From the NCBI GenBank assembly GCA_030637065.1, contig DAOVVQ010000251.1, positions 1-5,692 on the forward strand: a stretch of DNA of 5,692 nt, given 5' to 3'. Shown here in pieces: positions 1 through 5,692 of the stretch (position 1 is the stretch's first letter; the number at the start of each line of letters is the position of its first letter). Source of the stretch: Planctomycetota bacterium. GTDB lineage: Bacteria > Planctomycetota > Phycisphaerae > Sedimentisphaerales > Anaerohalosphaeraceae. The position numbers were made by a program, and so were the translations under genes. The notes beneath the pieces are model-generated. The model worked only from the letters and a program-made list of their open reading frames with translations, was not told where the DNA came from and did no database searches.

Positions 1-1
1 G

Positions 2-1006
2 GGCGCCCACGTTCAATGGGGAGCAAGCGACGAGCAGCTATTCTATAATGATCTGGATACCTCCACGTGGATTCCTTACGGCATCGTGATGAATCCGCTG
101 ACCGGAGCCAAACGCAAACTCGACTGGACTGTTTACGACGTTTCGCCCGACGGCAGATGGGCTGTTAGCTGCTGTCTCCGCAGGATCAGCAAGACACAGG
201 GCGGCTACGGCGTCGTGATCCCGCCGGAGGTAATGCCCGGGAATAAAGGCCTGGTCGACGATGACGGCGTGTATGTCACCAACGTGCGAACCGGCAGGAC
301 GAAGATGGTCGCGTCTCTCAAAAAAATCGTCACCGAGGCTATCCCGAAGATCGACGTTACGCGATACGGACCGGGCGATTTTTACGGTTTTCACGTCAAG
401 TGGAACCCGAAGAACGACCGGATAATGCTCGTGCTTCGGTACATGCCCTACAGCGAAAACAAGTACAAACCGCATCTTATCACGATGAGATCCGACGGCA
501 GCGATATCCGGATGGCGATACCGGCAACGCTCTGGGGCGACCGCGGCGGCAACCATCCGAACTGGCACCCCGACGGCGAGCATGTGATGATGAATCTGGA
601 TATTTACGGCGACGGCTGGCGGTTCGTACAAGCCCGCTACGACGGCACCGGTCTTAAGACAATGACCGAAGTACCCGGTAACCACGGCCACCCATCGCTG
701 CATCCGGGCGGCAGGTTCATGTTAACCGATGCATACCCCCGCGAGGACATCGCATGGGAAGGCGACGAGACGGCGCCCTTAATGCTGATCGACCTCGAAA
801 CGGACAAGAGAACCCGGCTTGTGCGAATGAATACCTTTACGCATTTCTTCACCGGCAGCGGAGAGAACCCGAAATATATGCGGGTAGACCTGCACCCGGC
901 GTGGGATTCGAGAACCCACACACTCGCCGTATTCAACGGAGTAGCCGACGGTACGCGAAAGATGTTCATCGCCGACCTGTCAGAACTGGTCCCAGCGGCA
1001 ACATAA
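2..1006 (+). CDS. PD40/WD40-like beta-propeller protein, oligogalacturonate-lyase-like (5' partial)
   Basis: The frame is open from base 2 to the TAA at 1004-1006, giving 334 visible residues. Residues before the first GTG (86) and ATG (89) codons continue the same protein (GAHVQWGASDEQLFYND), so the real start lies upstream of the window. Several propeller-blade strands can be seen: VQWGASDEQLFYND (4-17), YDVSPDGRWAVS (45-56), VKWNPKNDRIMLVL (132-145), HPNWHPDGEHVMMN (185-198), HPSLHPGGRFMLTD (230-243) and LHPAWDSRTHTLAVFNG (297-313). The HPxWxPDG-type repeats are typical of PD40/TolB-like propellers, and the clustered histidines (185, 189, 194, 228, 230, 234, 281, 298) recall the metal-binding propeller of PL22 oligogalacturonate lyases. 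Catalysis on a uronate polymer is only inferred; the protein could be a non-catalytic propeller. Any signal peptide would lie outside the window. It is followed by an inverted repeat and then xylA, too far away (262 bp) to assume co-transcription. Confidence 0.8.
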   Translation, partial: GAHVQWGASDEQLFYNDLDTSTWIPYGIVMNPLTGAKRKLDWTVYDVSPDGRWAVSCCLRRISKTQGGYGVVIPPEVMPGNKGLVDDDGVYVTNVRTGRTKMVASLKKIVTEAIPKIDVTRYGPGDFYGFHVKWNPKNDRIMLVLRYMPYSENKYKPHLITMRSDGSDIRMAIPATLWGDRGGNHPNWHPDGEHVMMNLDIYGDGWRFVQARYDGTGLKTMTEVPGNHGHPSLHPGGRFMLTDAYPREDIAWEGDETAPLMLIDLETDKRTRLVRMNTFTHFFTGSGENPKYMRVDLHPAWDSRTHTLAVFNGVADGTRKMFIADLSELVPAAT

Positions 1007-1010
1007 AACC

Positions 1011-1121
1011 CGTATTCCATGGGTGGCAGCGCGTTTGGCGAAGCCAAACCGATGGTGGACACCACTGTGGACTCGCCCATCGGTTTGCTGCGCAAACACG
1101 CTGCCACCCAGCCGGAATGCG
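1011..1121. repeat. Imperfect inverted repeat with cloverleaf folding potential (MITE/REP-like candidate)
   Basis: The outer stem pairs GGGTGGCAGCG (1021-1031) with CGCTGCCACCC (1099-1109), a perfect 11 bp. It extends outward, after a small internal loop, as CGTATTCC (1011-1018) with GGAATGCG (1114-1121), which has one T-G wobble. Inside are two lateral hairpins: GTTTGGC-GAA-GCCAAAC (1033-1049) and GTTTGC-TGC-GCAAAC (1083-1097). Between them CGATGG (1050-1055) pairs with CCATCG (1077-1082) around a 21-nt apex. The stems abut, leaving only C1032 and A1098 unpaired, so a four-way junction is possible. Alternatively CAAACCGATGG (1045-1055) pairs with CCATCGGTTTG (1077-1087) in one long hairpin. 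It begins 4 nt after the stop codon of the upstream gene and has no T-tract, so it is not a textbook terminator. A dispersed palindromic element or MITE relic is the likeliest explanation, unproven without other copies. No clean target duplication was found. Confidence 0.75.
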
Positions 1122-1133
1122 AAGTTTCGCAGC

Positions 1134-1232
1134 ATGGACAAATTGTCGCTCATCCTGCTCTGCAAAATAATGCTGGACAATGGCGTGCCGGACGCTTATA
1201 TTCTCCATCTGAAATCAGTGCTGAAAACCTGA
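1134..1232 (+). other. Small open frame in the xylA leader, doubtful
   Basis: An ATG at 1134 opens 32 codons (beginning MDKLSLILLCKIMLDNG) and ends with TGA at 1230-1232. The same frame is open back to 1023 through the inverted repeat. The predicted peptide has a hydrophobic stretch followed by a basic tail, but there is no convincing ribosome-binding site before the ATG (the preceding bases are GTTTCGCAGC) and I recognise no family. It may be chance, the remnant of a gene disrupted by the repeat, or a leader peptide. It overlaps the candidate xylA promoter, which argues against it being translated from that promoter. Confidence 0.12.
1174..1202 (+). promoter_or_regulatory. Candidate sigma70-type promoter for xylA
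   Basis: TGGACA (1174-1179) and TATATT (1197-1202) are separated by 17 bp, and each matches five of six consensus bases of the -35 and -10 boxes. Transcription would start near 1209 and leave an untranslated leader of about 60 nt before the xylA ATG. A second, weaker pair lies just upstream: TTGTCG (1143-1148) and AATAAT (1166-1171), also 17 bp apart. An 11-bp odd palindrome, GACAAATTGTC (1137-1147), lies upstream and overlaps that second -35 box; it could be an operator but is unproven. The call is motif-based only, and planctomycete promoters are poorly standardised. Confidence 0.35.
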
Positions 1233-1268
1233 AGTCTGTTAACCCTGAGCAATAAGGAAGGCGAGAAA

Positions 1269-2579
1269 ATGACTGAATATTTCCCGGATGTAAAAGAGAT
1301 AAAGTACGAAGGCCCCGACTCGAAGAACCCCCTGGCGTTTAAGCACTATAACGCCGACGAACTGGTCCTCGGCAAGAAGATGGCCGACCACCTTCGCTTT
1401 TCGGTCTGCTACTGGCACACGTTCAAGGGTCTTGGAGCCGACCCCTTCGGGCCGGGCACGATCATCCGTAAGTACAACGATTTCTCCGATCCTATGCAGA
1501 TCGCCGAGGCCACGCTCGATGCCGCCTTCGAGCTGTTTACCAAGCTCGGGGTCAACTTCTGGTGCTTTCACGATCGCGATATCGCACCGGAAGCCGACGA
1601 CCTGGCTGAGACTAACCGCAGGCTCGATAAGATCGTCCTAAAGGCCCAAAAGCTCCAGGACGATACCGGCGTCAAACTCCTTTGGGGAACGACCAACGCC
1701 TTTTCGCATCGCCGCTTCATGGCAGGCGCAGGGACCAATCCTTCGCCGGAGGTATTCGCCTACGCGGCGAGCCAGATCAAAAAGGCGATCGAGATCACCC
1801 ACCAGCTTGGCGGCGTCAACTACGTCTTCTGGGGCGGACGCGAAGGTTACGACACGTTGCTCAATACCGACATGGGCCGAGAGCTGGATCACCTGGCGAT
1901 GCTTTTGCAGATGGCGGTCGACCATAAAAAGAAGATCGGTTTCGACGGCCAGTTCCTCATCGAGCCGAAACCCAAAGAGCCGACCAAGCACCAGTACGAT
2001 TTCGACTCCGGCAACTGCCATGCCTTCCTGCAAAAGTACAATCTCGCCAACGACTTCAAGCTCAACATCGAGGCCAACCATGCAACGCTTGCCGGCCATA
2101 CGTTCCAGCACGAATTAGCCTACTGCGCCGCCAACGGGATCTTAGGCTCGGTAGACGCCAACCGCGGCGACATGCTATTAGGCTGGGATACCGACCAGTT
2201 CCCGACCAACATTTACGACGCTACGCTGGCGATGTATACGATCCTCCAGAGCGGCGGATTCGATAAGGGTGGTCTGAACTTCGACGCCAAGGTAAGGCGG
2301 CAATCGGTAGACGGGATCGATCTGTTCTACGCCCACGTAGGAGCGATGGATTGCTTCGCCCGCGGCCTGAAGAATGCGGCAAGGCTCATCGAGGACAAGG
2401 TCCTGGAAAACGCCGTCAAAGAGCGATACGCCGGATGGGACGGCGAATTGGGGAGCAAGATCGAAGGCAAGAAGGTCGGATTTGCCGAGCTTGAGGCCTA
2501 TATACTCGAACACGGAGAGCCCGAACTGGCCAGCGGCAGACAGGAAATGTTAGAAAATATCCTGAACGAGTACATATAA
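1269..2579 (+). CDS. xylA: Xylose isomerase (class II)
   Basis: This complete 436-residue protein is close to the usual 435-440 residues of class II (long N-terminus) xylose isomerases. It interconverts D-xylose and D-xylulose, feeding the pentose phosphate pathway, and family members also act on D-glucose/D-fructose. It is a cytoplasmic, metal-dependent TIM-barrel enzyme. The active-site set is intact at the same numbers as in E. coli XylA: His101 and Asp104 in FHDRD, Glu232 in IEPKPKEPTKHQYD, Glu268 and His271 in NIEANHATLAGH, Asp296 in SVDANRGD, Asp307 and Asp309 in GWDTDQFP, and Asp339 in NFDAK. Trp49 and Trp188 (VFWGGREGY) shape the substrate pocket. The ATG at 1269 is preceded by AAGGAAG (1254-1260) at good spacing, and the N-terminus matches the family. 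No xylB, transporter or regulator adjoins it. A candidate promoter lies upstream, so it is probably transcribed separately from the propeller gene. It shows no frameshift or missing residue. Confidence 0.98.
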   Translation: MTEYFPDVKEIKYEGPDSKNPLAFKHYNADELVLGKKMADHLRFSVCYWHTFKGLGADPFGPGTIIRKYNDFSDPMQIAEATLDAAFELFTKLGVNFWCFHDRDIAPEADDLAETNRRLDKIVLKAQKLQDDTGVKLLWGTTNAFSHRRFMAGAGTNPSPEVFAYAASQIKKAIEITHQLGGVNYVFWGGREGYDTLLNTDMGRELDHLAMLLQMAVDHKKKIGFDGQFLIEPKPKEPTKHQYDFDSGNCHAFLQKYNLANDFKLNIEANHATLAGHTFQHELAYCAANGILGSVDANRGDMLLGWDTDQFPTNIYDATLAMYTILQSGGFDKGGLNFDAKVRRQSVDGIDLFYAHVGAMDCFARGLKNAARLIEDKVLENAVKERYAGWDGELGSKIEGKKVGFAELEAYILEHGEPELASGRQEMLENILNEYI

Positions 2580-2580
2580 A

Positions 2581-2624
2581 GCCTGCTCCCGTTGGAAACA
2601 TCGGATGGTGGGCAATAGGCAGGC
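2581..2624. terminator. Weak inverted repeat between convergent genes, possible bidirectional terminator
   Basis: GCCTGC (2581-2586) can pair with GCAGGC (2619-2624), with an inner CCC (2588-2590) to GGG (2610-2612) pairing. It sits in the 57-bp gap where xylA and the metallophosphoesterase gene converge, which is where a shared terminator would be expected. The loop is long and there is no T-tract on either strand, so a functional role is uncertain. Confidence 0.2.
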
Positions 2625-2636
2625 GTTGAGCGTTTG

Positions 2637-3677
2637 TCAGCGGCTGTGGAGTTTGAGCATTACGATCTCGTTGTTTGAGCCCAGCCGCATTCTCGGCCCC
2701 CATGTCCCTGTGCCGCTGGTGACATAGAGCCGGCAATTTTCCCGCTCAAAGAGCCCCTTGACGTGTCGGTAATTCAGCCTGACGAAATAATTGAAGGGGA
2801 ATATCTGGCCATTGTGGGTATGGCCGCTGAGGGTAAGGTCGATCCCGGCCCGGCAGGCGGCCTCGAAACCGTCGGGTCGGTGGTACATCAATATTGAAAA
2901 CGCCGACGGATCGACTTTAATACGCTTGAGCTGACGGGCCACATGATCTTTGTCATAGCTGTCGTCAATGCCGATTATCTGAATACCCTGGGCCATCACC
3001 GTCTCGTTCCTGAGCGGCGTTACCTTAGTGGTCCCTATCAGCCGCATGGTCCTGTCGATGCCGGCATAGCCGTCGTGGTTGCCTGTGACAAAAAAGGCCG
3101 GGGCGACAAGATCGTTAAGCGGTTCCAGCGTCGCCGGGGTAATACTTCGATGTGATTCCAAAAGGTCGCCGGTTATCAGTACCAGGTCCGGGGCGAGCGA
3201 GTTGGTCTTCTCGACGACCTGCTCTAAGAAGCCTGCCCTGGTCGAGCCTAAGTGTATATCGCTGAGCTGAACGATGTTCATATCGATGTCTGCTTCTATG
3301 TCCACGTTAGTGACGGTGATCCGGTGGGCGTTTATCGTTGCATAGAGTGATAAAACAGCGACAACCGAGCAGATCACAATGCCTGATATCACACGAGGCG
3401 GCCTAAACAGAATCACTGCAATCTCATAAACCACGAGACACGAAAACAGCAGAAGCCCTACCCCCATCCAGGTCGAGGCCAGGAGATAGATCATGCGGGA
3501 AAAGCCGTTTGCGTAAACGCGATCCAGGACGGCGGCGGCAATGTAGCTCAGGGAGCAGGCCACCAACAGGGCATAAAAGCCGATACCGGGCCTGACCTTG
3601 AACAGATACGCGAGGCGACGGAGCACGTAGAAGTTCAGGAGCGAATATACACCAACAAAAATAATAACAAATGTCAA
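2637..3677 (-). CDS. Membrane-anchored calcineurin-like metallophosphoesterase (YkuE/YaeI type)
   Basis: This 346-residue protein has a membrane N-terminus with hydrophobic segments at about 3-19, 33-52, 66-91 and 98-116, followed by a complete metallophosphoesterase domain from about 133 to the end. All dinuclear-metal motifs are present: D140-x-H142 in SDIHLGS, GD at 170-171 (TGDLLES), GNHD with Asn200 and His201, His266 in MYHRP, and GHTHNGQ with His286 and His288. The C-terminal GTGTWGPRMRLGSNNEI is typical of the COG1408-like group, which includes enzymes acting on phospholipid or UDP-diacylglucosamine pyrophosphate bonds. The substrate here cannot be told. The start is a TTG at 3675-3677, chosen because it follows a good AAAGGGG site and keeps the first membrane helix; the first internal ATG would remove it. 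It is the last gene of the minus-strand cluster, 73 bp after the thioredoxin-like gene, and ends at TGA 2637-2639. Confidence 0.93.
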   Translation of the reverse strand: MTFVIIFVGVYSLLNFYVLRRLAYLFKVRPGIGFYALLVACSLSYIAAAVLDRVYANGFSRMIYLLASTWMGVGLLLFSCLVVYEIAVILFRPPRVISGIVICSVVAVLSLYATINAHRITVTNVDIEADIDMNIVQLSDIHLGSTRAGFLEQVVEKTNSLAPDLVLITGDLLESHRSITPATLEPLNDLVAPAFFVTGNHDGYAGIDRTMRLIGTTKVTPLRNETVMAQGIQIIGIDDSYDKDHVARQLKRIKVDPSAFSILMYHRPDGFEAACRAGIDLTLSGHTHNGQIFPFNYFVRLNYRHVKGLFERENCRLYVTSGTGTWGPRMRLGSNNEIVMLKLHSR

Positions 3678-3683
3678 AGGCCG

Positions 3684-3690
3684 CCCCTTT
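3684..3690 (-). promoter_or_regulatory. Ribosome-binding site that decides a TTG start
   Basis: On the minus strand AAAGGGG lies 6 nt before the TTG at 3675-3677. No ATG or GTG start with comparable spacing is found nearby in frame, so this site supports TTG as the initiation codon of the metallophosphoesterase. Confidence 0.6.
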
Positions 3691-3712
3691 GCTTCGCTTG
3701 AGAATATTCGTC

Positions 3713-3750
3713 CTGAAAACTTTCAGCCGTTCGGGCCGAATTCGTCGGCC
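3713..3750 (-). other. Two short hairpins in the gap between the thioredoxin-like and metallophosphoesterase genes
   Basis: Directly after the thioredoxin-like stop codon GGCCGA (3734-3739) pairs with TCGGCC (3745-3750) around a 5-nt loop. A second palindrome, CTGAAAACTTTCAG (3713-3726), follows in the direction of transcription. Neither is followed by a T-run, so these could be mRNA processing or stability elements or attenuators, or simply chance. No convincing promoter was seen in this gap. Confidence 0.25.
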
Positions 3751-4332
3751 TCATATCAGATCGCACGCCTCCGCCGGCATCCAGTGGGCATCTTTGCCGT
3801 CCCATTTGACATTACAGCCGATGGGATTGGTAACCGGTGTGGTGATCTTCCTGCCAGCTAAGTGCTCTTCGAGAGCGACCTCGAGGTCATTGACGATCAT
3901 TTGGCTGGTATCGCGGGGGTAGTCGACGCCCCGGCCGGTATAGACCAGCTTTCGGTCTTTGTCGAAAATGAAAAAATGCGGCGTACGCAGCGCACCATAG
4001 GCCCGGGCGACATCCTGCGTAGCGTCATGCAGATAGAGCCACGGAAACTTCTGCTCCTTCATGCGGAGCATCATATTCTCGTAGGAATCTTCCTCGTAGG
4101 TATTGGGGCTGTTGGAGTTTATGCCAACGAACGACACTCCTTGCGGGGCGAACTTCAGGACGGTCTGCCGGGTAACCTCGTCGGACCCGATCACATAGGG
4201 GCAGTGATTACAGGTAAAAAATAGCACCAGCACCCCGGCATCGGCAAAATCGGCCAGGCTGTAGGTATCGCCATCGGTAGCGCAAAGCGAAAAATCCGGA
4301 GCCTTTTCGCCAGGCTCAAGTGTAAACGCCAT
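3751..4332 (-). CDS. Thioredoxin-fold redoxin (AhpC/TSA-related, PRX_like1 type)
   Basis: This complete 193-residue protein carries out thiol-based redox chemistry, probably in the cytoplasm because no signal peptide or membrane segment is visible. The fold starts with PGEKAPDFSL (7-16), as in AhpC/TSA and redoxin proteins, then VLVLFFTCNHCPY holds the CxxC pair Cys41 and Cys44, and Pro118 in LRTPHFFIFD is the cis-proline of the thioredoxin fold. The family's C-terminal IGCNVKW segment (171-177) is present and supplies Cys173; another cysteine is Cys190. The physiological partner (peroxide or protein disulfide) is not shown. The ATG at 4330-4332 is preceded by AAAGGAG with a 7-nt gap to the AGGAG core, a strong site. 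It lies 32 bp after the oxidoreductase gene and is probably co-transcribed with it. The stop is TGA at 3751-3753. Confidence 0.93.
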   Translation of the reverse strand: MAFTLEPGEKAPDFSLCATDGDTYSLADFADAGVLVLFFTCNHCPYVIGSDEVTRQTVLKFAPQGVSFVGINSNSPNTYEEDSYENMMLRMKEQKFPWLYLHDATQDVARAYGALRTPHFFIFDKDRKLVYTGRGVDYPRDTSQMIVNDLEVALEEHLAGRKITTPVTNPIGCNVKWDGKDAHWMPAEACDLI

Positions 4333-4364
4333 AATACGTCTCCTTTGTGCCGCAGGTCGAATCT

Positions 4365-5692
4365 CTACAGGTGATAGGGGTGGCGCTGCGGGCGCGACAT
4401 CATTCTTTGTGCCTGCTCGTCACCGACTATCGTCTGTTTTGCCTGGTCCCAGGTCAGCTTTCGGCCGAGGATATACGAGAGATTTCCAAGAACGGTCAGA
4501 TTGGCAACGCCGACTGCGGCTTCGATGTTCATGATCGTCTTTTTGCCGGTCCTTATGCAGTTGAACCAGTCCTGGAAATGGCCGGGGCTTTTGTAGACAT
4601 CCTTGCCGCCGGCGGGGAGCTTCCAGTTGCGTGCCTTTCTTTCGGCCCATGTTCCGCCATCGCCGCCCCAATGAATAAACTTGCCCTTATCGCCGCGGTA
4701 GATCGCTCCGTAACCGGGTCGGGAGATCTTTTTGATCTCGCTATTTAGCTCCTCGGGCTTTCGCTCCTCGGCGGCAGGGAGTTGATCGTTTGGCATCTGA
4801 CGCCAGGTCAGCACCCAATCCGGGTTCTTGAAAGTGTAGGTTACATCCATGAGAACAGCGCTGTCCCAGATGCCCTTGGTCGGCGGGGTTCCTGTGGCCT
4901 CGACGGTAACAGGTCCGGTGCCATCTGCGCCCATCCACCACATCGCGCAGCTCATTACGTGAGCGCCGCGGTCGCGGATCTGTCCGCCGCCGGATTCGAG
5001 GAACCAGCGAAACTTGCTCGGACAATATCTCGCGTTGTAAGGCCTCCACCGTAGCGGGCCGAGCCACATATCCCAGTCAAGCTCGGCGGGCGGGTCACTG
5101 TCGGGGATGGGATTAGTGTCTTCGGGGCTGGGGTAGTGGAAGCAGTCGACGCGGTCGATATGGCCGATGTTGTCGTTGACGAGATAACGGTGCGCCAGAT
5201 ATGCCTCCGGCTGGGACCGGCCCTGTGAGCCTACCTGGACGGAGACATTGTTCTTCTGAGCCGCGGCGACCATCGCCTTGCCTTCTTCGATGGTGCAGCA
5301 TGCGGGTTTTTCCACGTAAATATGCTTGCCTGATTCGGCGGCGTGGACCGTCTGGACGCCATGCCAGTGGTCAGGGGTGCCGATGACCACTGCGTCGATA
5401 TCTCTGCGCATGAGTATGGTGCGATAGTCGTGATAAGCGTCGACTTTGCCGCCGGCTGTCTCGACCGCTTTGGCGAGGCGTTTTTTGTCCACGTCACAGA
5501 CCGCTACGACCTTGACATTGGCGGATTCCTCGAGCCCCTTTACTTCGCGAAGCAGCCCCGAGCCCCTTCCGCCTACGCCGATATGGGCGATATTTATTCG
5601 TTGGTTGGCTCCTTTTCTGCCGCGTGCGGCCAAAACGCCGGACGGTATAAAGTATGGTATCCCCGCAGCTACCGCCGAAGCCGATACCAGGA
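4365..5692 (-). CDS. Gfo/Idh/MocA family oxidoreductase with Tat-like leader (5' partial)
   Basis: The frame is open to the window edge and ends at TAG 4365-4367, giving 441 visible residues. A TTG at 5631-5633 is not the real start: the 19 residues before it (LVSASAVAAGIPYFIPSGV) form the hydrophobic core and end of a twin-arginine-type leader, whose RR motif would lie just outside the window. The Rossmann domain follows with HIGVGGRGSG (38-43 for GVGGRG) and an acidic Asp66 after the second strand, favouring NAD(H). Conserved motifs are GTPDHWHG (107-110 for DHWH), EKP at 127-129 with the catalytic-type Lys128, and DRGAH with Asp240 and His244 in the family's D-x3-H arrangement. The C-terminus ends SRPQRHPYHL, as in many planctomycete members. 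The likely role is periplasmic NAD(P)-dependent oxidation or reduction of a sugar or cyclitol, possibly with tightly bound cofactor as in GFOR; the substrate is unknown. It appears to lead the minus-strand cluster. Confidence 0.93.
   Translation of the reverse strand, partial: LVSASAVAAGIPYFIPSGVLAARGRKGANQRINIAHIGVGGRGSGLLREVKGLEESANVKVVAVCDVDKKRLAKAVETAGGKVDAYHDYRTILMRRDIDAVVIGTPDHWHGVQTVHAAESGKHIYVEKPACCTIEEGKAMVAAAQKNNVSVQVGSQGRSQPEAYLAHRYLVNDNIGHIDRVDCFHYPSPEDTNPIPDSDPPAELDWDMWLGPLRWRPYNARYCPSKFRWFLESGGGQIRDRGAHVMSCAMWWMGADGTGPVTVEATGTPPTKGIWDSAVLMDVTYTFKNPDWVLTWRQMPNDQLPAAEERKPEELNSEIKKISRPGYGAIYRGDKGKFIHWGGDGGTWAERKARNWKLPAGGKDVYKSPGHFQDWFNCIRTGKKTIMNIEAAVGVANLTVLGNLSYILGRKLTWDQAKQTIVGDEQAQRMMSRPQRHPYHL

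Noticed and set aside
38..703. 221-codon open frame on the minus strand opposite the propeller gene
   Set aside because: It lies wholly antisense to a gene with clear propeller motifs, has low-complexity valine/alanine/histidine-rich content and no recognisable domain. It is a codon-bias shadow.
1021..1109. tRNA-like gene suggested by the cloverleaf shape
   Set aside because: Arm lengths, the triloops, and the absence of a 7-nt anticodon loop and of TTC-type T-loop sequence exclude a tRNA. The symmetry is that of an inverted repeat.
1021..1109. Integron attC site
   Set aside because: The GTTT arms look superficially similar, but the R''/R' core sites (RYYYAAC and GTTRRRY) are not at the ends and no integrase or cassette structure is present.
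1011..1121. Classical intrinsic terminator for the propeller gene
   Set aside because: The stem is far longer than usual, branched and not followed by a T-tract on the plus strand, although a secondary effect on termination is possible.
637..1208. Minus-strand open frames across the propeller gene end and the spacer
   Set aside because: They run through the inverted repeat, have no ribosome-binding site or known domain, and overlap the well-supported plus-strand gene.
1638..2111. 157-codon minus-strand frame inside xylA
   Set aside because: It is antisense to the metal-binding core of xylose isomerase. The plus-strand protein is fully conserved, so this is a shadow.
4347..4748. 133-codon plus-strand frame opposite the oxidoreductase C-terminus
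   Set aside because: It is antisense to conserved Gfo/Idh/MocA sequence and has no family resemblance or ribosome-binding site.

Overview
The window looks like a chromosomal stretch from a heterotrophic, saccharolytic bacterium, most probably a Planctomycetota member of the Phycisphaerae type. That placement is an inference. It rests on a secreted Gfo/Idh/MocA oxidoreductase whose C-terminus (ending HPYHL) and twin-arginine-style leader resemble the paralogues abundant in that phylum, on a PD40-type propeller protein resembling planctomycete 'oligogalacturonate lyase-like' proteins, and on a moderate GC content. No rRNA, tRNA, CRISPR array, integrase or transposase gene was seen.

Layout. Plus strand: the 3' part of a beta-propeller gene (2-1006, its start lies before the window); a 262-bp spacer dominated by a roughly 110-bp imperfect inverted repeat able to fold into a four-way cloverleaf (1011-1121), followed by a candidate sigma70-type promoter (1174-1202); then a complete class II xylose isomerase gene, xylA (1269-2579). 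Minus strand, convergent with xylA across a 57-bp gap, is a likely three-gene operon read from right to left: a Gfo/Idh/MocA oxidoreductase (4365-5692, its N-terminus lies past the window edge), a thioredoxin/peroxiredoxin-like protein (3751-4332) after a 32-bp gap, and a membrane-anchored calcineurin-like metallophosphoesterase (2637-3677) after a 73-bp gap, starting at TTG.

Working together. XylA isomerises D-xylose to D-xylulose, and the propeller protein and exported oxidoreductase fit a polysaccharide- or sugar-handling lifestyle, but the two strands are separate transcription units and a shared pathway is not shown by the sequence. No xylulokinase, transporter or regulator gene is present in the window.

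The protein genes belong to well-known families. The only structure they do not explain is the inverted repeat between the propeller gene and xylA. Both of its lateral arms carry a GNA-type triloop closed by a C-G pair, one read on each strand. It is a candidate non-autonomous mobile palindrome or regulatory structure. I do not see a new multi-gene system here.
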